Positions 1 through 11,119 of a DNA stretch of 64,000 nucleotides are shown piece after piece (positions within the stretch are counted from its first letter, which is position 1; every line of letters starts with the position of its first letter). Origin of the DNA: Dactylorhiza incarnata (lineage: Eukaryota > Streptophyta > Magnoliopsida > Asparagales > Orchidaceae); contig JAWHQI010000005.1 of NCBI GenBank assembly GCA_033032865.1, positions 10,936,001 through 11,000,000 on the forward strand, written 5' to 3'. Below the pieces are notes generated by a model. It saw only the letters and a program-made list of their open reading frames with translations, did no database searches and was not told where the DNA came from. Position numbers and translations under genes: made by a program.

Positions 1-59
1 GGCGTAGGCTACACCCCCCAATGGGTCAGAACTCAAGAGACCGGTTATAAGTTTCAACA
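1..59 (+). repeat. 3' end of the 5' LTR of element A
   Basis: These 59 bases match the last 59 bases of the 3' LTR (14836-14894) in length and most positions. Both end in TTTCAACA. The primer site follows directly. Confidence 0.85.
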
Positions 60-63
60 TTTT

Positions 64-80
64 TGGTGCGGTGAGTGTGG
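64..80 (+). promoter_or_regulatory. Primer binding site of element A
   Basis: TGGTGCGGTGAGTGTGG lies five bases after the LTR end. Element B has the near-identical TGGTGCGGTGAGCGTGG in the same place. It begins with the expected TGG (complement of tRNA CCA), but I could not assign the tRNA. Confidence 0.7.
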
Positions 81-117
81 ACCGTAGCCTGTGCAAGAAA
101 ATCTGAAGCTGAGCTCC

Positions 118-566
118 ATGGCTAGAGATGGAGATGGATCTGACCCAGGACACTCGCAACCGCCTGCGAGTGGGGTAACTGTGGGAATGCTCGAAGACTT
201 CAAGCGAGAGGTCCTGCAGACCTTACAGCTGGCTTTCGCCACGAGTGGCAAATGCGAGACACCCGCAGTTGCGGTGGTCTTGCCCCCGCAGATAGGCGAG
301 AACGCTCCCGGCCAGCGGCCCGGGAAGGAGGTGGCGGTGGAAGCGAGTTGGCGAGATCTCCCCGGGCGACAGCTATTTAGTAGCCCGACTAGTGCAGAGG
401 TCTGCGAGATGTCTCCGCGAGAGCGAGCCACACGCCGAGCAGGGGATGGAAGTCCCTTTTGTGAGCTGATCCTCTCGACCCCAGTTCCAGGGGGGTTCAG
501 AGGGCCAAAAATGTCTTACTATACCGGCAAGGATGACCCAGTCCTACACCTGCAATGGTTCGAGGA
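118..566 (+). pseudogene. gag: gag N-terminal part of element A, interrupted by D
   Basis: This frame matches the start of the B gag on the minus strand (42447 downward): both share a PFCELxLSxPVPxGFR stretch, then a YYxGKDDPVxHLQxFED stretch. In A it breaks off exactly at the target site duplication of D (562-566) and resumes at 6113. I take ATG 118 as the start; a longer frame begins at a GTG at 91. Gag forms the particle and binds element RNA. No zinc knuckle is in this part. The gene cannot be functional because a 5.5 kb insertion splits it and stops follow downstream. Confidence 0.75.
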
Positions 567-1936
567 TGATACGCCTAAAATGGATATACGTTTTAACGCA
601 AGTGCACGTGCCAAATCAAGTAATATAAAGTGAGTAAAAATCGTTCCCTCGAAGAAGTGGTTAATTTAGTGCTCGCAAGTACTAGCTCTACCTTTTCTTT
701 AAATTCAAGTGGAATAATTAGAACGAGTCTTTAATAATGAAAACTTAATAATAATAACAAAACTAAACAACGCTTACTTAAGAATACTCTTATCAACTTG
801 AAGAAATAACAGTTTGGAGAAATAATCTTGTATATTGATTTCCTTTGCTTATTGCGATGAACTTTTAGAATGAACCTTTATGAAATGCTTGATTAACTAT
901 CCTGCAATGATTTGAAAATGAATGTCATCGTCACTCGATCTCTCAAATCCGTTACCCTAATTCCCCTAGTTTTCTCTAACTTAGGTGAAAAAGACTAACA
1001 TAAAGCACACAAATCGATGTTGCTAGCAAAAGATGAAATCTCTTTCTACCTTTGTGCTATATTGAAATGTATGTTGCACTTACGTCACTCCTCTCTCGAA
1101 TTTCGCAGTGCAGTATAACAATAGGATTTGACTAAAGATTTACACAACTCCTCTCCCAAATTTCGCCGCATAAAATAAAGGATTCAACCCTAAATAACGT
1201 AACTCCTCTCTCGAATTTCGCCACGCTATTTAGAAGAAAAATACTTAATCTAAAATTTCCACAACAGTGAAGAACATAAATTCAATAAAGATAAATATTC
1301 AAACATTCATGAAGGATAAGTTAAAAACACAACATCACAACAAGTCAAAGTACTCTCAACATACAAGATCTAGAAGTTTAGTTCATGATGGAAGGAAGAA
1401 ACCACAAATCTAGAAAGATCTTACTAAGCATGGTGAAAGGAGATCAAATGACTGCAGAAATTTCTCCCTTGTTGGTGCTTGAATCTTCCGAAATCCTTGC
1501 CTTGGCCAAAAATCTCCAAGTGATGGCTCCTCCCAAATCTCTCTCTATCTCCACACTCTTCTTTCTCTCCTTCAGAATTTTTCCTCTCTTTTGCATCATA
1601 TTTACTCTTTAAAAACGAGCAATATCCATCCCAAAAGATGCACCCTTTCATATTTGAACTTGGCGCAAATTCACAAATTTAAATTTGAAATCCGTCCAGA
1701 ATTTGTTGTAACAATTTTTAGGTTGTTATAACAACTTGCGCTGGTCAAAATATTTATGTCCAGCTTTTCTTCTTCGAGTCGATTTCTTCGGCATTTCTAA
1801 TAAGAAAACATATGATTTTAATCAAATTATCCATAAATTTATTTATATTTTATATTCATTTAGATCCTTTTGTCTAATTATGATAAATAATTAGTCAAAA
1901 TAAAGAGCTAGATAACTTCTTTTTAGGACGTTATCA
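567..1936 (-). repeat. 3' LTR of element D
   Basis: It is 1370 bp and pairs with 4786-6112. On the plus strand it begins TGATACGCC and ends GTTATCA. It holds three spaced copies of an ACTCCTCTCTCGAATTTCGCC-like motif (about 1085, 1146, 1200) and the perfect palindrome GTTGTTATAACAAC at 1722-1735. Confidence 0.9.
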
Positions 1937-1955
1937 CACCTCCACACTTAAACTT
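1937..1955 (-). promoter_or_regulatory. Polypurine tract of element D
   Basis: On the minus strand AAGTGTGGAGGTG abuts the 3' LTR start TGATAACG. A second copy of the same motif with its flank (CTCCACACTTAA plus TTGCTAGxCCCTAGCAAA on the plus strand) lies inside the body at 3061-3098. Confidence 0.75.
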
Positions 1956-1975
1956 TTGCTAGTCCCTAGCAAAGA

Positions 1976-3796
1976 TTATTCAAATTACTGACTTGAATGA
2001 AGAATTAATACCAGAACATAAATTCAAATGATCTTTTTTCCTTGAAAATAAATTAATCAGAGAGTACTATAGAAATTCGCTTTACTCAATTGATAAGCCT
2101 ACAATCAACAAAAGTTCAATCATTCATAACACCATTAGCTTGATAAAAGATAAGCTCAAATAAAAATTTTAGTGCTGTGAGTGCTAAAAAGGAATTTACT
2201 CCCATGCAATATTTCTTATTGAACCTCTGCATTTATTGGAAAGGATACGAATATGCTAACTTTTTGATTTTAGTCTCCACATGAGTTAGTAGTTCAATTG
2301 AATATTGGAATGAATTTGGCTTAGTTCAAATTTTATGGGTAACCTTGATAGTGGAATGACATTCCCTAGTTAGTAATCTTAATAAATTTACCATATTATG
2401 GGGTTTATCAACATAAATATTTTTATATTTAATTTCTTTTCATAGTAGGGATCATTCCAAGTAAAAGTGCACATACCTGGGCCGCATATCACTATGACGC
2501 TTCCCTCTTTTTTAAAATATATATCACAGCTGGAATCTTTCCAAGTATGTATACAAATACGCAGGCCACATATCACTATGAAATTTAACCATTTTTTTAT
2601 AAATTAAACGCCCATAAATGGCTACTTATTAAGATACAACTAGTAGAAACATAACGAATTTAAGCATGGAATAGTGTATATCAAAGTGGTAAGGATAAGT
2701 CTCAAAGTGTTTAGTGGATGCTCGAAATGAGTTAACTTCCTAAACTCATGTCTTAACCTACATCGTTAACTCAGTTCTTGCTCACCCCTCCCTGTTATTT
2801 GCAGAAGTCAATCTCAAAAATTGCCTTAGTTGTAAACAAAAATTTTGTGCATAAAATAAATGCCTAAATGAGCTTTATCCAAAAAAAATCTTACTAACTT
2901 CAAATTCATGAATTGAACTCCTAAGATTGTTTAGCCATACCAATTAATTATCATTGAATACTAAAATAACTTATTGATTAATTAAAACAAGAGTTAAGAT
3001 CATTAAATTCATGTATGGTTAATTTAATCTTCACTCAAGTGGTATGGGTTATATTATCCCCACCTCCACACTTAAGCCCTTTGCTAGGCCCTAGCAAACA
3101 GTTCTTATATCATGCAGTGCAATAGTGAAACATCAAAATAAGGGTCAGCAATAAAATATATTGAAATTAAAATTAATTGCTCCCCTGAAATCAGCATTTC
3201 AAAGTTTTTTTTACATCTTTTCACTTTACATACTTAGGAGGAGAGATGAGATCAAAGATTTGAGAGTTAAGTCCAAATTAAGTGTACCTGCAATGGTGAG
3301 CTCCAACAAACAATTAAAAATAGACAAATAAAAAAAACTAATTAAACTAGGCTTGAAAAAATAAAAATACAGAAAAATAAGATAACTACTGGGTTTATTG
3401 TCTCCCCAGCATGACTTATATATATTCAGGTCTTAAAAGTATTCTAGATTATTGGCCTATGAAAGATAAAGTGAACAGGTAATTGCCTTAATATCCGTTG
3501 CGGTAACGGGTACCGATACGGAGATAACACAGTTACTCCCTCTCCTGAATAATAATACATGAACTTCATAGGTAAGGGAAATAGAAAGTAAGAGGAGCAG
3601 GACATCTGCTCCTCACTCATCTCATCAACATGAATATGCTTATATGGAGAAAGAGGTTTAGGAAATTAATTAGAAGAAAGACATAAATAATTAAAAAGTG
3701 GGAGAGTGGTCCCGGTCTCACTCTCAACAGGCTCCAAATCTTGTTCACCACTATCAATATCCAGGGCGGGGCAAGAGATATCAGAGGGTATAGGAG
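1976..3796. other. Non-coding 3' body of element D
   Basis: This AT-rich stretch lies between the ORF remnant and the 3' LTR on the minus strand. I see no conserved domain. It contains a second polypurine-tract-like block near 3061 and the sequence CGGTAACGGGTACCGATACG near 3500. Element C has a closely similar sequence near 34075, which ties the two elements together. Confidence 0.6.
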
Positions 3797-4540
3797 TCAC
3801 GCAAGCAACATGGGCGTCGTCAATGACCAAAGAAGTGGATACTTCCTCAACCAGTGAGATGTCCTCATCAAACTTTTGCGACTCACTACAATCTCTATAA
3901 CCTCGCTCTGCTGGATGGCTAAAACAAGATCGATGGAAATGAGCGTAAAAAGTTTATGCAAAGAAGAAACTGCGTCAACCGCAATATCTGAGAACATGTG
4001 GATTAGTTCCTCGTGGGGTGAATCCAAAAGAGATGATGATTGCGTGTGTAGAGGAGGCACAACCATGTCATTGCATAAATCATCGAAAGGAAAATCCGCA
4101 ATACTCCCTCGTAGACAAGGTGGTACTGTGTATGGATCATCAGAGGTAGAAGGAACGTCATGTGTACAGAGAGAATCCGCAATAGCCCTCGTAGACAAGG
4201 TGGAAAAGCAGATAGACTAATTTCAATATATGGTTCATTCTCCTCTTCCCTTTTATGTTGAAATGCAGCGCATTCTTTTAATACGTGGTCGGTGCTATGA
4301 CAGAATATGCATTGTTCTCAACTTATTTGCGGCCTTTGAGGGGTCATGCTGAAATAAGGGAACGATACTTGTTGTGGATGTGCATAATTTTAAAAATTAG
4401 GCTCGCCATATGACATATCATTTTATATTGGTGCTCCGTAAGGTGAGTCAGATGACAAATAACCATGGCCTTCTATATAATAATCATCACTATTATGATT
4501 ATAAGACCCGCACCATCGACATAGAGAGTAAGAAAACATG
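3797..4540 (-). pseudogene. Degenerate zinc-knuckle (gag-like) ORF of element D
   Basis: The minus-strand frame reads CRWCGSYNHN near 4506-4535, then about 80 degraded codons, then an open stretch of 133 codons (4198-3797). Element C has an intact CCHC knuckle starting with the same CRWCG (35109-34015). In D the spacing C-x2-C-x4-H-x4-Y shows that the last cysteine of the knuckle has become tyrosine, so zinc binding is probably lost. The rest is rich in Ser, Asp and Pro and has no recognised domain. A zinc knuckle normally binds element RNA in the particle. This is a remnant in a non-autonomous element. Confidence 0.55.
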
Positions 4541-4761
4541 ATGATGCATGGGTGGATTCACAAATTGAAATTATGCATAAACTAGTTGTACAAATACAAA
4601 ACCACTATGAAGACCCATTTTGAAAATTTAAAATAACAATGAAAAGAGAATTAAAAAGAAAACTTCATAGTTAATTGCTCAAATAGAACAACAAAAACTT
4701 GAGCTCTAAATACTCAGGATTTACTAATATTGCATGAAGAGAATCACTAAATACTTGCACT

Positions 4762-4779
4762 TCCCCGACAACGGCGCCA
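4762..4779 (-). promoter_or_regulatory. Primer binding site of element D (tRNA-Asp)
   Basis: On the minus strand TGGCGCCGTTGTCGGGGA follows the 5' LTR end by a few bases. It complements the 3' end of plant tRNA-Asp with one mismatch, judged from memory of that tRNA. Confidence 0.8.
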
Positions 4780-4785
4780 AAAACT

Positions 4786-6112
4786 AGATACACCCAAAAT
4801 GAATATTCGTTTTAACGCAAGTGCACGTGCCAAATCAAGTAATATAAAGTGAGTAAAAATAATTCAAGCGGAATAATTAGAATGAGTCTTTAATAATGAA
4901 AACTTAATAATAATAACAAAACTAAACAACGCTTACTTAAGAATACTCTTATCAACCTAGAGAAATAGCAGTTTGTAGAAATAATCTTGTATATTAATTT
5001 CCTTTGGTTATTACGATGAACTTTTAGAATGAACCTTTATGAAATGCTTGATTAACTATCCTGCACCAATTTTAAAATGGATGTCATCATCTCTCGATCT
5101 CTGAAATCCGTTACCCTATGTCCCTTAGTTATCTCTAACTTAGGTGAAAAAGACTAACATAAAGCACACAAATCGATGTTGCTAGCAAAAGATGAAATCT
5201 CTTTCTACCTTTGTGCTATATTGAAATGTATGTTGCACTTACGCCACTCCTCTCTCGAATTTTGCAGCGCAGTGTGAAAATAGGATTTGGCTAAAGATTT
5301 ACGCAACTCCTCTCTCGAATTTTGCCATATAAAATAAAGGATTCAACCCTAAATAACGTAACTCCTCTCTCGAATTTCGCCACGCTATTTAGAAGAAAAA
5401 TACTTAATCCAAAATTTCCACAACAGTGAAGAACATAAATTCAATAAAGATAAATATTCAAACATTCATGAATGATAAGTTAAAAATACAACATCACAAC
5501 AAGTCAAAGTACTCTCAACATATAAGATCTAGAAGTTTAGTTCATGATGGAAGGAAAAAACCACAAATCTAGAAAGATCTTACTAAGCATGGTGAAAGGA
5601 GATCAAAGGACTGCAGGAATTTCTCCCTTGTTGGTGCTTGAATCTTCCAATATCCTTGCCTTGGCCGAAAATCTCCAAGTGATGGCTCCTCCCAAATCTC
5701 TCTCTATCTCCACACTCTTCTTTTACTCCTTTAGAATTTTTCCTCTCTCTTGCATCACATTTACTCTTTAAAAACGAGCAACCTCCATCCCAAAAGATGC
5801 ATCCTTTCATATTTGAACTTGTCGCAAATTCACAATTTTAAATTTGAAATCCGTCCAGAACTTGTTGTAACAATTTTTCAAGTTGTTATAACAACTTGCG
5901 CAGGTCAAAATATTTAAGTCCAACTTTTCTTCTTCGAGTCGATTTCTTCGGCATTTCTAATAAGAAAACATATGATTTTAATCAAATTATCCATAATTGA
6001 AAGAAATATGAATTTATTTATAATTTTATATTCATTTTGATCCTTTTGTCCATTTATGATAAGTAATTAGTCAAAATAAAGAGCTAGATAACTTCTTTTT
6101 AGGAGGTTATCA
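4786..6112 (-). repeat. 5' LTR of element D
   Basis: It is 1327 bp and pairs with 567-1936. Its first plus-strand base is mutated (A for T). It carries the 20-bp perfect palindrome CAAGTTGTTATAACAACTTG at 5879-5898, upstream (minus strand) of a weak TATA-like TTTTTAAAG at 5766-5774. Confidence 0.9.
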
Positions 6113-6960
6113 GAGGACATGGTCTCTATCCTACCCATGTCGGACATCTTCCAGTTCAAGCTCTTTGCCACCACCCTGAAGGAGAAGGCGAGGGATTTGT
6201 TCCACCAGCTCCCCGTGGGTTCTATTTACGCGTTCAAGGATTTGCGCAGGAGCTTCCGGTTGTGCTTCTCAACATCAAATAAGAGGAAGAAGGACGCAGA
6301 GGCGCTCTTCAAGATTAAGCAAGGGCCAGGGGAGTCGCTAGCCTATTATGTGGACATGTTCTAGGAAGAGGTCCTGCTCGTCCAGGAGGTGACATGGTTC
6401 ACCCTCTTACTGTCCTTCATAGTGGGGATATGAGAGGGGTTCTTCAAAATGAACCTAAAAAGAAAGGCCCCTCTATCCTTCGAGGAATTGATGGAGAGGG
6501 TGGCTGAAGAGATTGAAGGAGAGGCCGCCAACCTTGAGTTTGCAAAAAGGTTGGTAAGGCTGAGTGAGCCAGAGGCGAGGCAGCATTAAGGTAGAAGGAT
6601 AGATGAACCCAAAGGTCAGGGGTTTCAAGCGCAACAACGGGATTGGAGATATCAAGAGCCCAATAACTGGCTAGCTTGGAGACCCCAAGAGGGACCAGTG
6701 CGAGGCCAAGAAAGAGGTTACCAGGGAAGGGGGCAAGGGAGCGTAAATCATTCAAGATGGAGGCAATGTCCCAGACCCCCTCACCTCACCCAGGAGCAAA
6801 CCATGGCCGTAGGACGAGGAAGAGGAGGAAGAGGAGGAAGAGGAAGAGGGGGAAGAGGAGGAAGGGTGGCGTTGCCCTATTGTGGCTTCCACCAGACGCG
6901 ACGGCCACCTGCCCAGAGTTTCTGGAGATGAGGGCAAGGGGTCAGCAGTAACAACGACTA
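6113..6960 (+). pseudogene. gag: gag C-terminal part of element A
   Basis: This resumes the A gag after element D. It starts with the duplicated GAGGA and continues with the capsid core seen in the B gag: a PMSD motif, TLKEKARDxFHxLPxGSIYxFKDLRR, then FSTSxxRKxDAExLFKxKQ. In-frame stops occur at about 6361 and 6586. Around 6790-6870 the sequence becomes purine-rich and encodes an arginine-glycine-rich stretch, then ALPYCGFH, the remains of a zinc-knuckle-like CxFHxxxGHxxxxC segment that is clearer in B. It is inactive. Confidence 0.8.
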
Positions 6961-7149
6961 GGGAGGATCGAGGAAGTGCTACCCAGAGAGGGGGAAGATA
7001 GGTGTGAAGACATGGCATACGTGGGAGCCAGGGGGGACCAGAGTGATCCATGGTGGGGTTGGGATAGAGGCAACTCGCAAGAGGAGCTTCCAAGCGATGT
7101 TTAGGAGGAGCGTCACGTTGACCTCTCAAACCCCACCCCCTCAGAGAAA

Positions 7150-7620
7150 CTCACCTTCTCATCATAAGACATGCCAGACTATGAAGACCCATTCTGTGAT
7201 GCCTTGGTGATCCAGACGGCAATAGAGAACTTCACGGACTCCCGGATCTTGGTCGACAATGGGAGCTCCGCAAATGTAATCTTCAAGAAGGACTTCGAAG
7301 CAATGGAGGTATAGGCAAAGAGGGTGCAGGCCTCGGATGGGCCATTATTTGGGTTCTCAAGGGAGAGAAAGGAGGTCGAGGGAGGAGTCGGCCTCCAGGT
7401 GATGTTGGGAGGTGTCCCGAGGAACTGCCGGTTCGTCATTATCGACGCTCTGAGTAGCTGCAATGCGATTATCGGACACCCTCTCATCAGCACCTTCCGA
7501 TGCGTTCCCTCGTCCTTTCATCAGTGCTTGAAGTTCCACAATGGAGGAGTCCAGGTCCGAATCCGAAGCAATGCAAAGGTGGTGAGGCAGTGCTATGTGA
7601 CTGTCGTCAACACCATCTCC
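7150..7620 (+). pseudogene. Aspartic protease region of element A
   Basis: The frame shows ILVDNGSSANVIF (about 7246-7284), the active-site region of retroelement aspartic proteases in a DNGSS form, then a NAIIGHPL motif near 7465 that fits the second conserved ILG-like strand. The same two motifs occur in B near 40800. The enzyme would cleave the gag-pol polyprotein. An in-frame stop near 7312 and shifts before RT make it non-functional. The stretch to about 7950 is a charged, Glu-rich linker with no recognised domain. Confidence 0.7.
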
Positions 7621-7959
7621 TGGATTGCGGAGGCTGAGAAGGTAGATAGAGAGATGAGGGGGCCAGATGGGCCAGGAGAAGAGATGAAGGTATATGGAGA
7701 GGAAGAAGGAGAGAACAACATTCAGGAAGAGGAGACGGAGGCGACGTAGGAGGAGCATGCCGAGCCAATGGAGGAGGAGGCTGCGGTATAAGAGGAGACC
7801 CTAGCTAAAGAGGGGAGGCAAGAGGCAGATGGGAAGGGCCATCCCGGCTTGAGGTGGCGGAAGAATTAGTCGAGATGGAGGTCACCACCCGGGAGGAGAA
7901 AGTAGATAAGGTGCGAGTCAGCGGGGGCCTCGGCCCAGAGGACAGGAAGAAGATGCTGG

Positions 7960-8935
7960 AGTGCATCCAAAGGAAAGTGGACATCTTTGCATAGAGTGCG
8001 GCGGACATGCCGGGCATCGATGCAGATGTGGCTTGCCACCAACTCAACCTCGAGCCAGGAACCCGCCCCATCCGACAGAAGAGGAGGACCATTGCCGACA
8101 AGCTGGAGGAGCCGATCCGCGAGGAAGTGGAGAAGCTCATAAAAGCAGGTTTTGTATCGGAGATCCAGTATCCAGTCTGGGACTCCATTGCCGTCATGGT
8201 AAAGAAAGGCGATGGCCCTGTAGAATGTGTATCAATTTTTCCCTTTTAAATAACGCCTGCCCTAAGGATTGTTACCCTTTGCCTCGAATCGACGCACTGG
8301 TTGACTCAGCCGTCAGTTTTTCTGTGATGAGTTTTTTAGATGCTTTTTTAGGTTATGATCAAATCAGGATGCACCCACCAAACGTCAAGGATATCTCCTT
8401 CATCATGAGAGAAGGGTGATTCTGCTATAAGATGATGCCATTTGGGCTAAAGAATGCAGGGGCAACGTACCAGAGGATGATGGACCGAGTCTTTCGGGAA
8501 CAACGAGGATGGAACTTGGAGGTATACGTGGATGACCTCATGGTGAAGAGCAAGGATGTGAGCTCCTACCTCCGGGACCTTGAGGAGACCTTTGCCACTT
8601 TGCGCAGGTTCAAGATGAGTTTGAATCCTTCGAAGTGTATCTTCGGGGCCAACAAGAGGAAGTTTCTGGGTCACCTCCTTACCCAGGCGGGGGTGGAGCC
8701 TAACCCGGACAAAGTGAAAGCTATAATGGAGCTAGGATCGCTGCGAAATGCTAAGGAAGTCCAGCGCCTGACTGGAAAGCTCGCAGGGTTGAGTAGGTTT
8801 ATCTCCCAGGCAGGGGAGAAATACTCCCCCTTTTTCAAAGTGTTACGATGAAATCGAAGGTTTGAATGGATGAAAGAGTGTGAGGAGGCCTTCCAAGCCC
8901 TAAAGAATCAGCTCACCAAGGCTCCGCTGCTCTAG
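7960..8935 (+). pseudogene. Reverse transcriptase of element A
   Basis: Ordered RT motifs are spread over several frames: an HQLNLEPG start near 8035, INFSLLNNACPKDCYPLPRID near 8233-8290 (palm entry), MMPFGLKNAGATYQRMM near 8432, the catalytic YVDDLMV near 8524, and KVKAIMELG with the thumb region to about 8850. The YVDD aspartates are intact. Frameshifts around 8250 and stops at 8418 and 8849 break the frame. It copies element RNA into DNA in the family. It is dead here but readable, and closely similar to B. Confidence 0.88.
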
Positions 8936-9340
8936 GATCCTAAGGAGGGAGAGGGCCTAACCTTGTATCTCAGAGTTGGGGCTGAAGCTGTGAGCTCTGT
9001 CTTGGTCCGGGAAGAGGGTAAGAAGAAGCTGCCCATCTACTACGTGAGCAGGGTTCTGAAGAAGGCGGAGCTCCCATACCCGATTTTAGAAAAGTTGGCC
9101 TTCGCCCTGGTTATCTCGGCCAGGAAGCTCAGTCCGTACTTCCAAGCCCACTCGATCCAAGTGGTGACCGACCACCCCCTTCGCAAAATCTTCAAGGGGG
9201 TAGAGTATTCAGGGAGGCTCGCAAAGTGGCCAGTGGAGCTGAGCGATTTTGACATCACATTCGTCCCTCGGCTATCGATGAAGGCTCAGGTCGTGACATA
9301 TTTTATGGCGGACGCTGTGGTTCAAATGGAAGAGGAGCAA
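8936..9340 (+). pseudogene. Gypsy-type RNase H of element A
   Basis: The frame reads LYLRVGAEAVSSVLVREEG, LPIYYVSRVL, ELPYPILEKLAFALVxSARKL and VVTDHPLRKIF, the usual pattern of the RNase H that follows RT in Ty3/gypsy elements. It would remove the RNA strand of the hybrid. It is open from 8963 to 9526, running straight into the second RNase H. The join to RT carries a stop near 8935. Confidence 0.8.
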
Positions 9341-9354
9341 GCCCTTCGTCACGT

Positions 9355-9740
9355 TCCCTGGAAGTTGTTGGTTGACGGGGCCTCGGGAAGGAACTCTCTA
9401 GGAGGGGGAGTGGTATTGGAAAGCCCCCACAAAGTGAAAATAGAGCAAGCAATAGTGATACATTTTCCTATCACCAACAACCAGGCGGAGTACGAAGCAG
9501 CGATCGCCAGCCTGCATCTGACCTAGGATTTAGGGGTTCATGACGTCGAGGTCCTCACAGATTCGATGGTCATAGCCTCATAGGTCAAGGGATAGTTTGA
9601 GGCAAGGGAGTCCACACTCATGAGGTATCTAGACAAAGTGAGGGGCCTCATCGGAATGTTCAAAACCTTCTCCATCATGCACATACCAAGGGAAGAAAGT
9701 ACCCCAGCGGATCGGCTAGCTAAGTCAGGTCCTCGGGCTG
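9355..9740 (+). pseudogene. Archaeal-type second RNase H (aRNH) of element A
   Basis: The frame shows LLVDGASGRNSLGGGVVLE (first catalytic Asp), ITNNQAEYEAAI (catalytic Glu), LTDSM (Asp) and PADRLAKSG (last acidic site). This is the layout of the additional RNase H known from the Tat lineage. Stops at about 9523, 9580 and 9592 interrupt the middle. It follows the first RNase H after a short linker and precedes integrase, as in B. Confidence 0.8.
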
Positions 9741-9784
9741 GAGGAACACTGACGGACCTATTCCGCCCAACGATTAAGGAAGGG

Positions 9785-11063
9785 GAACTAATGGATATAG
9801 AGCGACGACCCTCGTGGAAGGATCCATTTGTAACCTTCCTGGCCACATGCAAGTTTTTGGAAGAGGTTCCAGATCAAAGGCGCTTCAGGTATAAGTCCGC
9901 CTACTACATTCTTCATGAGGGGGGCTTGTATCGAAAGACTCTCTCGGGGCTCTTGGCATGATGCATTTCTGAGGAGGAATTCCCGAGGGTCCTAGTGGAG
10001 GTTCACTCCGGCGAGTGTGGTAGTCATTTGGGGAGTAGGACGTTGGAGGCAATAATAATAAGGCAGGGGTACTTCTGGCTGACCCTGAGCAAGGACACAT
10101 CGGAGTTCGCCAAGAGATGCCATAAATTCCAGCTTTTCGCCCCGCTTCAACTTTTGCCAACTCAAAGGCTACGGAGCATTACGACACCATGACCCTTCGC
10201 CATATGGGGGATGGATCTGGTAGGACCTTTTCCCCAGGCGGGTGGGCAAAGAAGGTTTCTCCTGGTCATGATCGACTACTTCTCGAAGTGGTGGAGGTTA
10301 AGGCTTTGGACCAGGTCACCTCCCAGGTAATCCGCAACTTTGTGTGGGGGGAGATCATCTGCCGACATGGGCTCCCTCAAGCCATAGTCATAGATAATGG
10401 TCCGCAGTTCGCTAGTGAAGAGATCATTAGCTTCTGGAGCCAGTTGGGAATAGACCTCAGGTTCGCATTCATCTATCATCTCAAGAGCAACGGGCAGGTG
10501 GAGGCGGCGAACAAGATCATAATGAACATGCTAAAAAAAAGTAGAGAACTTAAAGGGGAATTGGGTGGAGCAACTGCCTTCGGTCCTGTGGGCTCTAAGG
10601 ACCACACCCAGCACCGCCACTGGTGATACCCACTTCAAGCTCTCTCACGGTTGTAAGGCCATTATTCATGTAGAATTTTAAGTCAAGACACCGCGGGTAA
10701 GGGCCGCTGAAGGGGGTGATGAAGAATGGAGAGCGGGGAATGAGGAGGAGCTGCGACTCTCCCTAGATCTATTTGAGGAGGTCCGAGATCTTGCCACCAT
10801 TCGACAAGAAGAAGTCAAGTGGCGGATGGCCAAGTATTTTGACAAGCACGCCAGGATCAAGCAATTCGAGAAGGGGATCTCGTGTTAAAAAAGGTCGACG
10901 CGATCGGAAGGTCAGCCGCGGTCGGGAAGCTCAATCCCAATTGGGAGGGCCCCTATGTCGTTGAAGAAGCATTATAGTCAGGGGAATATCGCCTCCAGAA
11001 TATGGAAGGCTAGTCCATCGGTCACACGTGGAGTGGTGATGACTTGAAGCATTTCTACCCTTA
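9785..11063 (+). pseudogene. Integrase of element A to end of pol
   Basis: It begins with the degraded HHCC zinc-binding region (HSGECGSHLGSRTLE near 10003, then CHKFQL near 10122). The catalytic core has IDNGPQFASEE near 10390 and SNGQVEAANKI near 10483; the first Asp region near 10200 is frameshifted. The C-terminal part shows a degraded GDLVLKK-like strand near 10870, LNPNWEGPY near 10930, and ends DLKHFYP with TAA at 11061-11063. It would insert the cDNA in the host genome. Multiple breaks make it dead. Confidence 0.8.
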
Positions 11064-11119
11064 AGTTCATGTAATAAAATACTTATTCCTTAAACTTCGC
11101 CTTTCTTTATATGTGACAT

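Larger units (their letters stand above)
567..6112 (-). mobile_element. Element D: LTR retrotransposon with zinc-knuckle ORF only, probably non-autonomous
   Basis: Two LTRs (567-1936 and 4786-6112) flank a 2.85 kb body, with a perfect five-base target duplication GAGGA at 562-566 and 6113-6117. On the minus strand the LTR starts TGATAACxTCC and ends GTATCA. A primer site complementary to tRNA-Asp follows the 5' LTR, and a polypurine tract precedes the 3' LTR. No protease, RT, RNase H or integrase is visible in any frame. The only coding trace is a degenerate zinc-knuckle ORF. The primer type and zinc knuckle recall Athila-like elements and match elements C and I in this window, so it was probably mobilised by proteins in trans (inference). 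Confidence 0.88.

Noticed and set aside
91..117. Upstream extension of A gag from position 91
   Set aside because: It would start at GTG. ATG 118 is the first plausible eukaryotic start, and the region is still close to the primer site.
3706..4220. Plus-strand frames opposite the D zinc-knuckle remnant
   Set aside because: They are mirror frames of the minus-strand ORF, with no domain, and opposite to the direction of the element.
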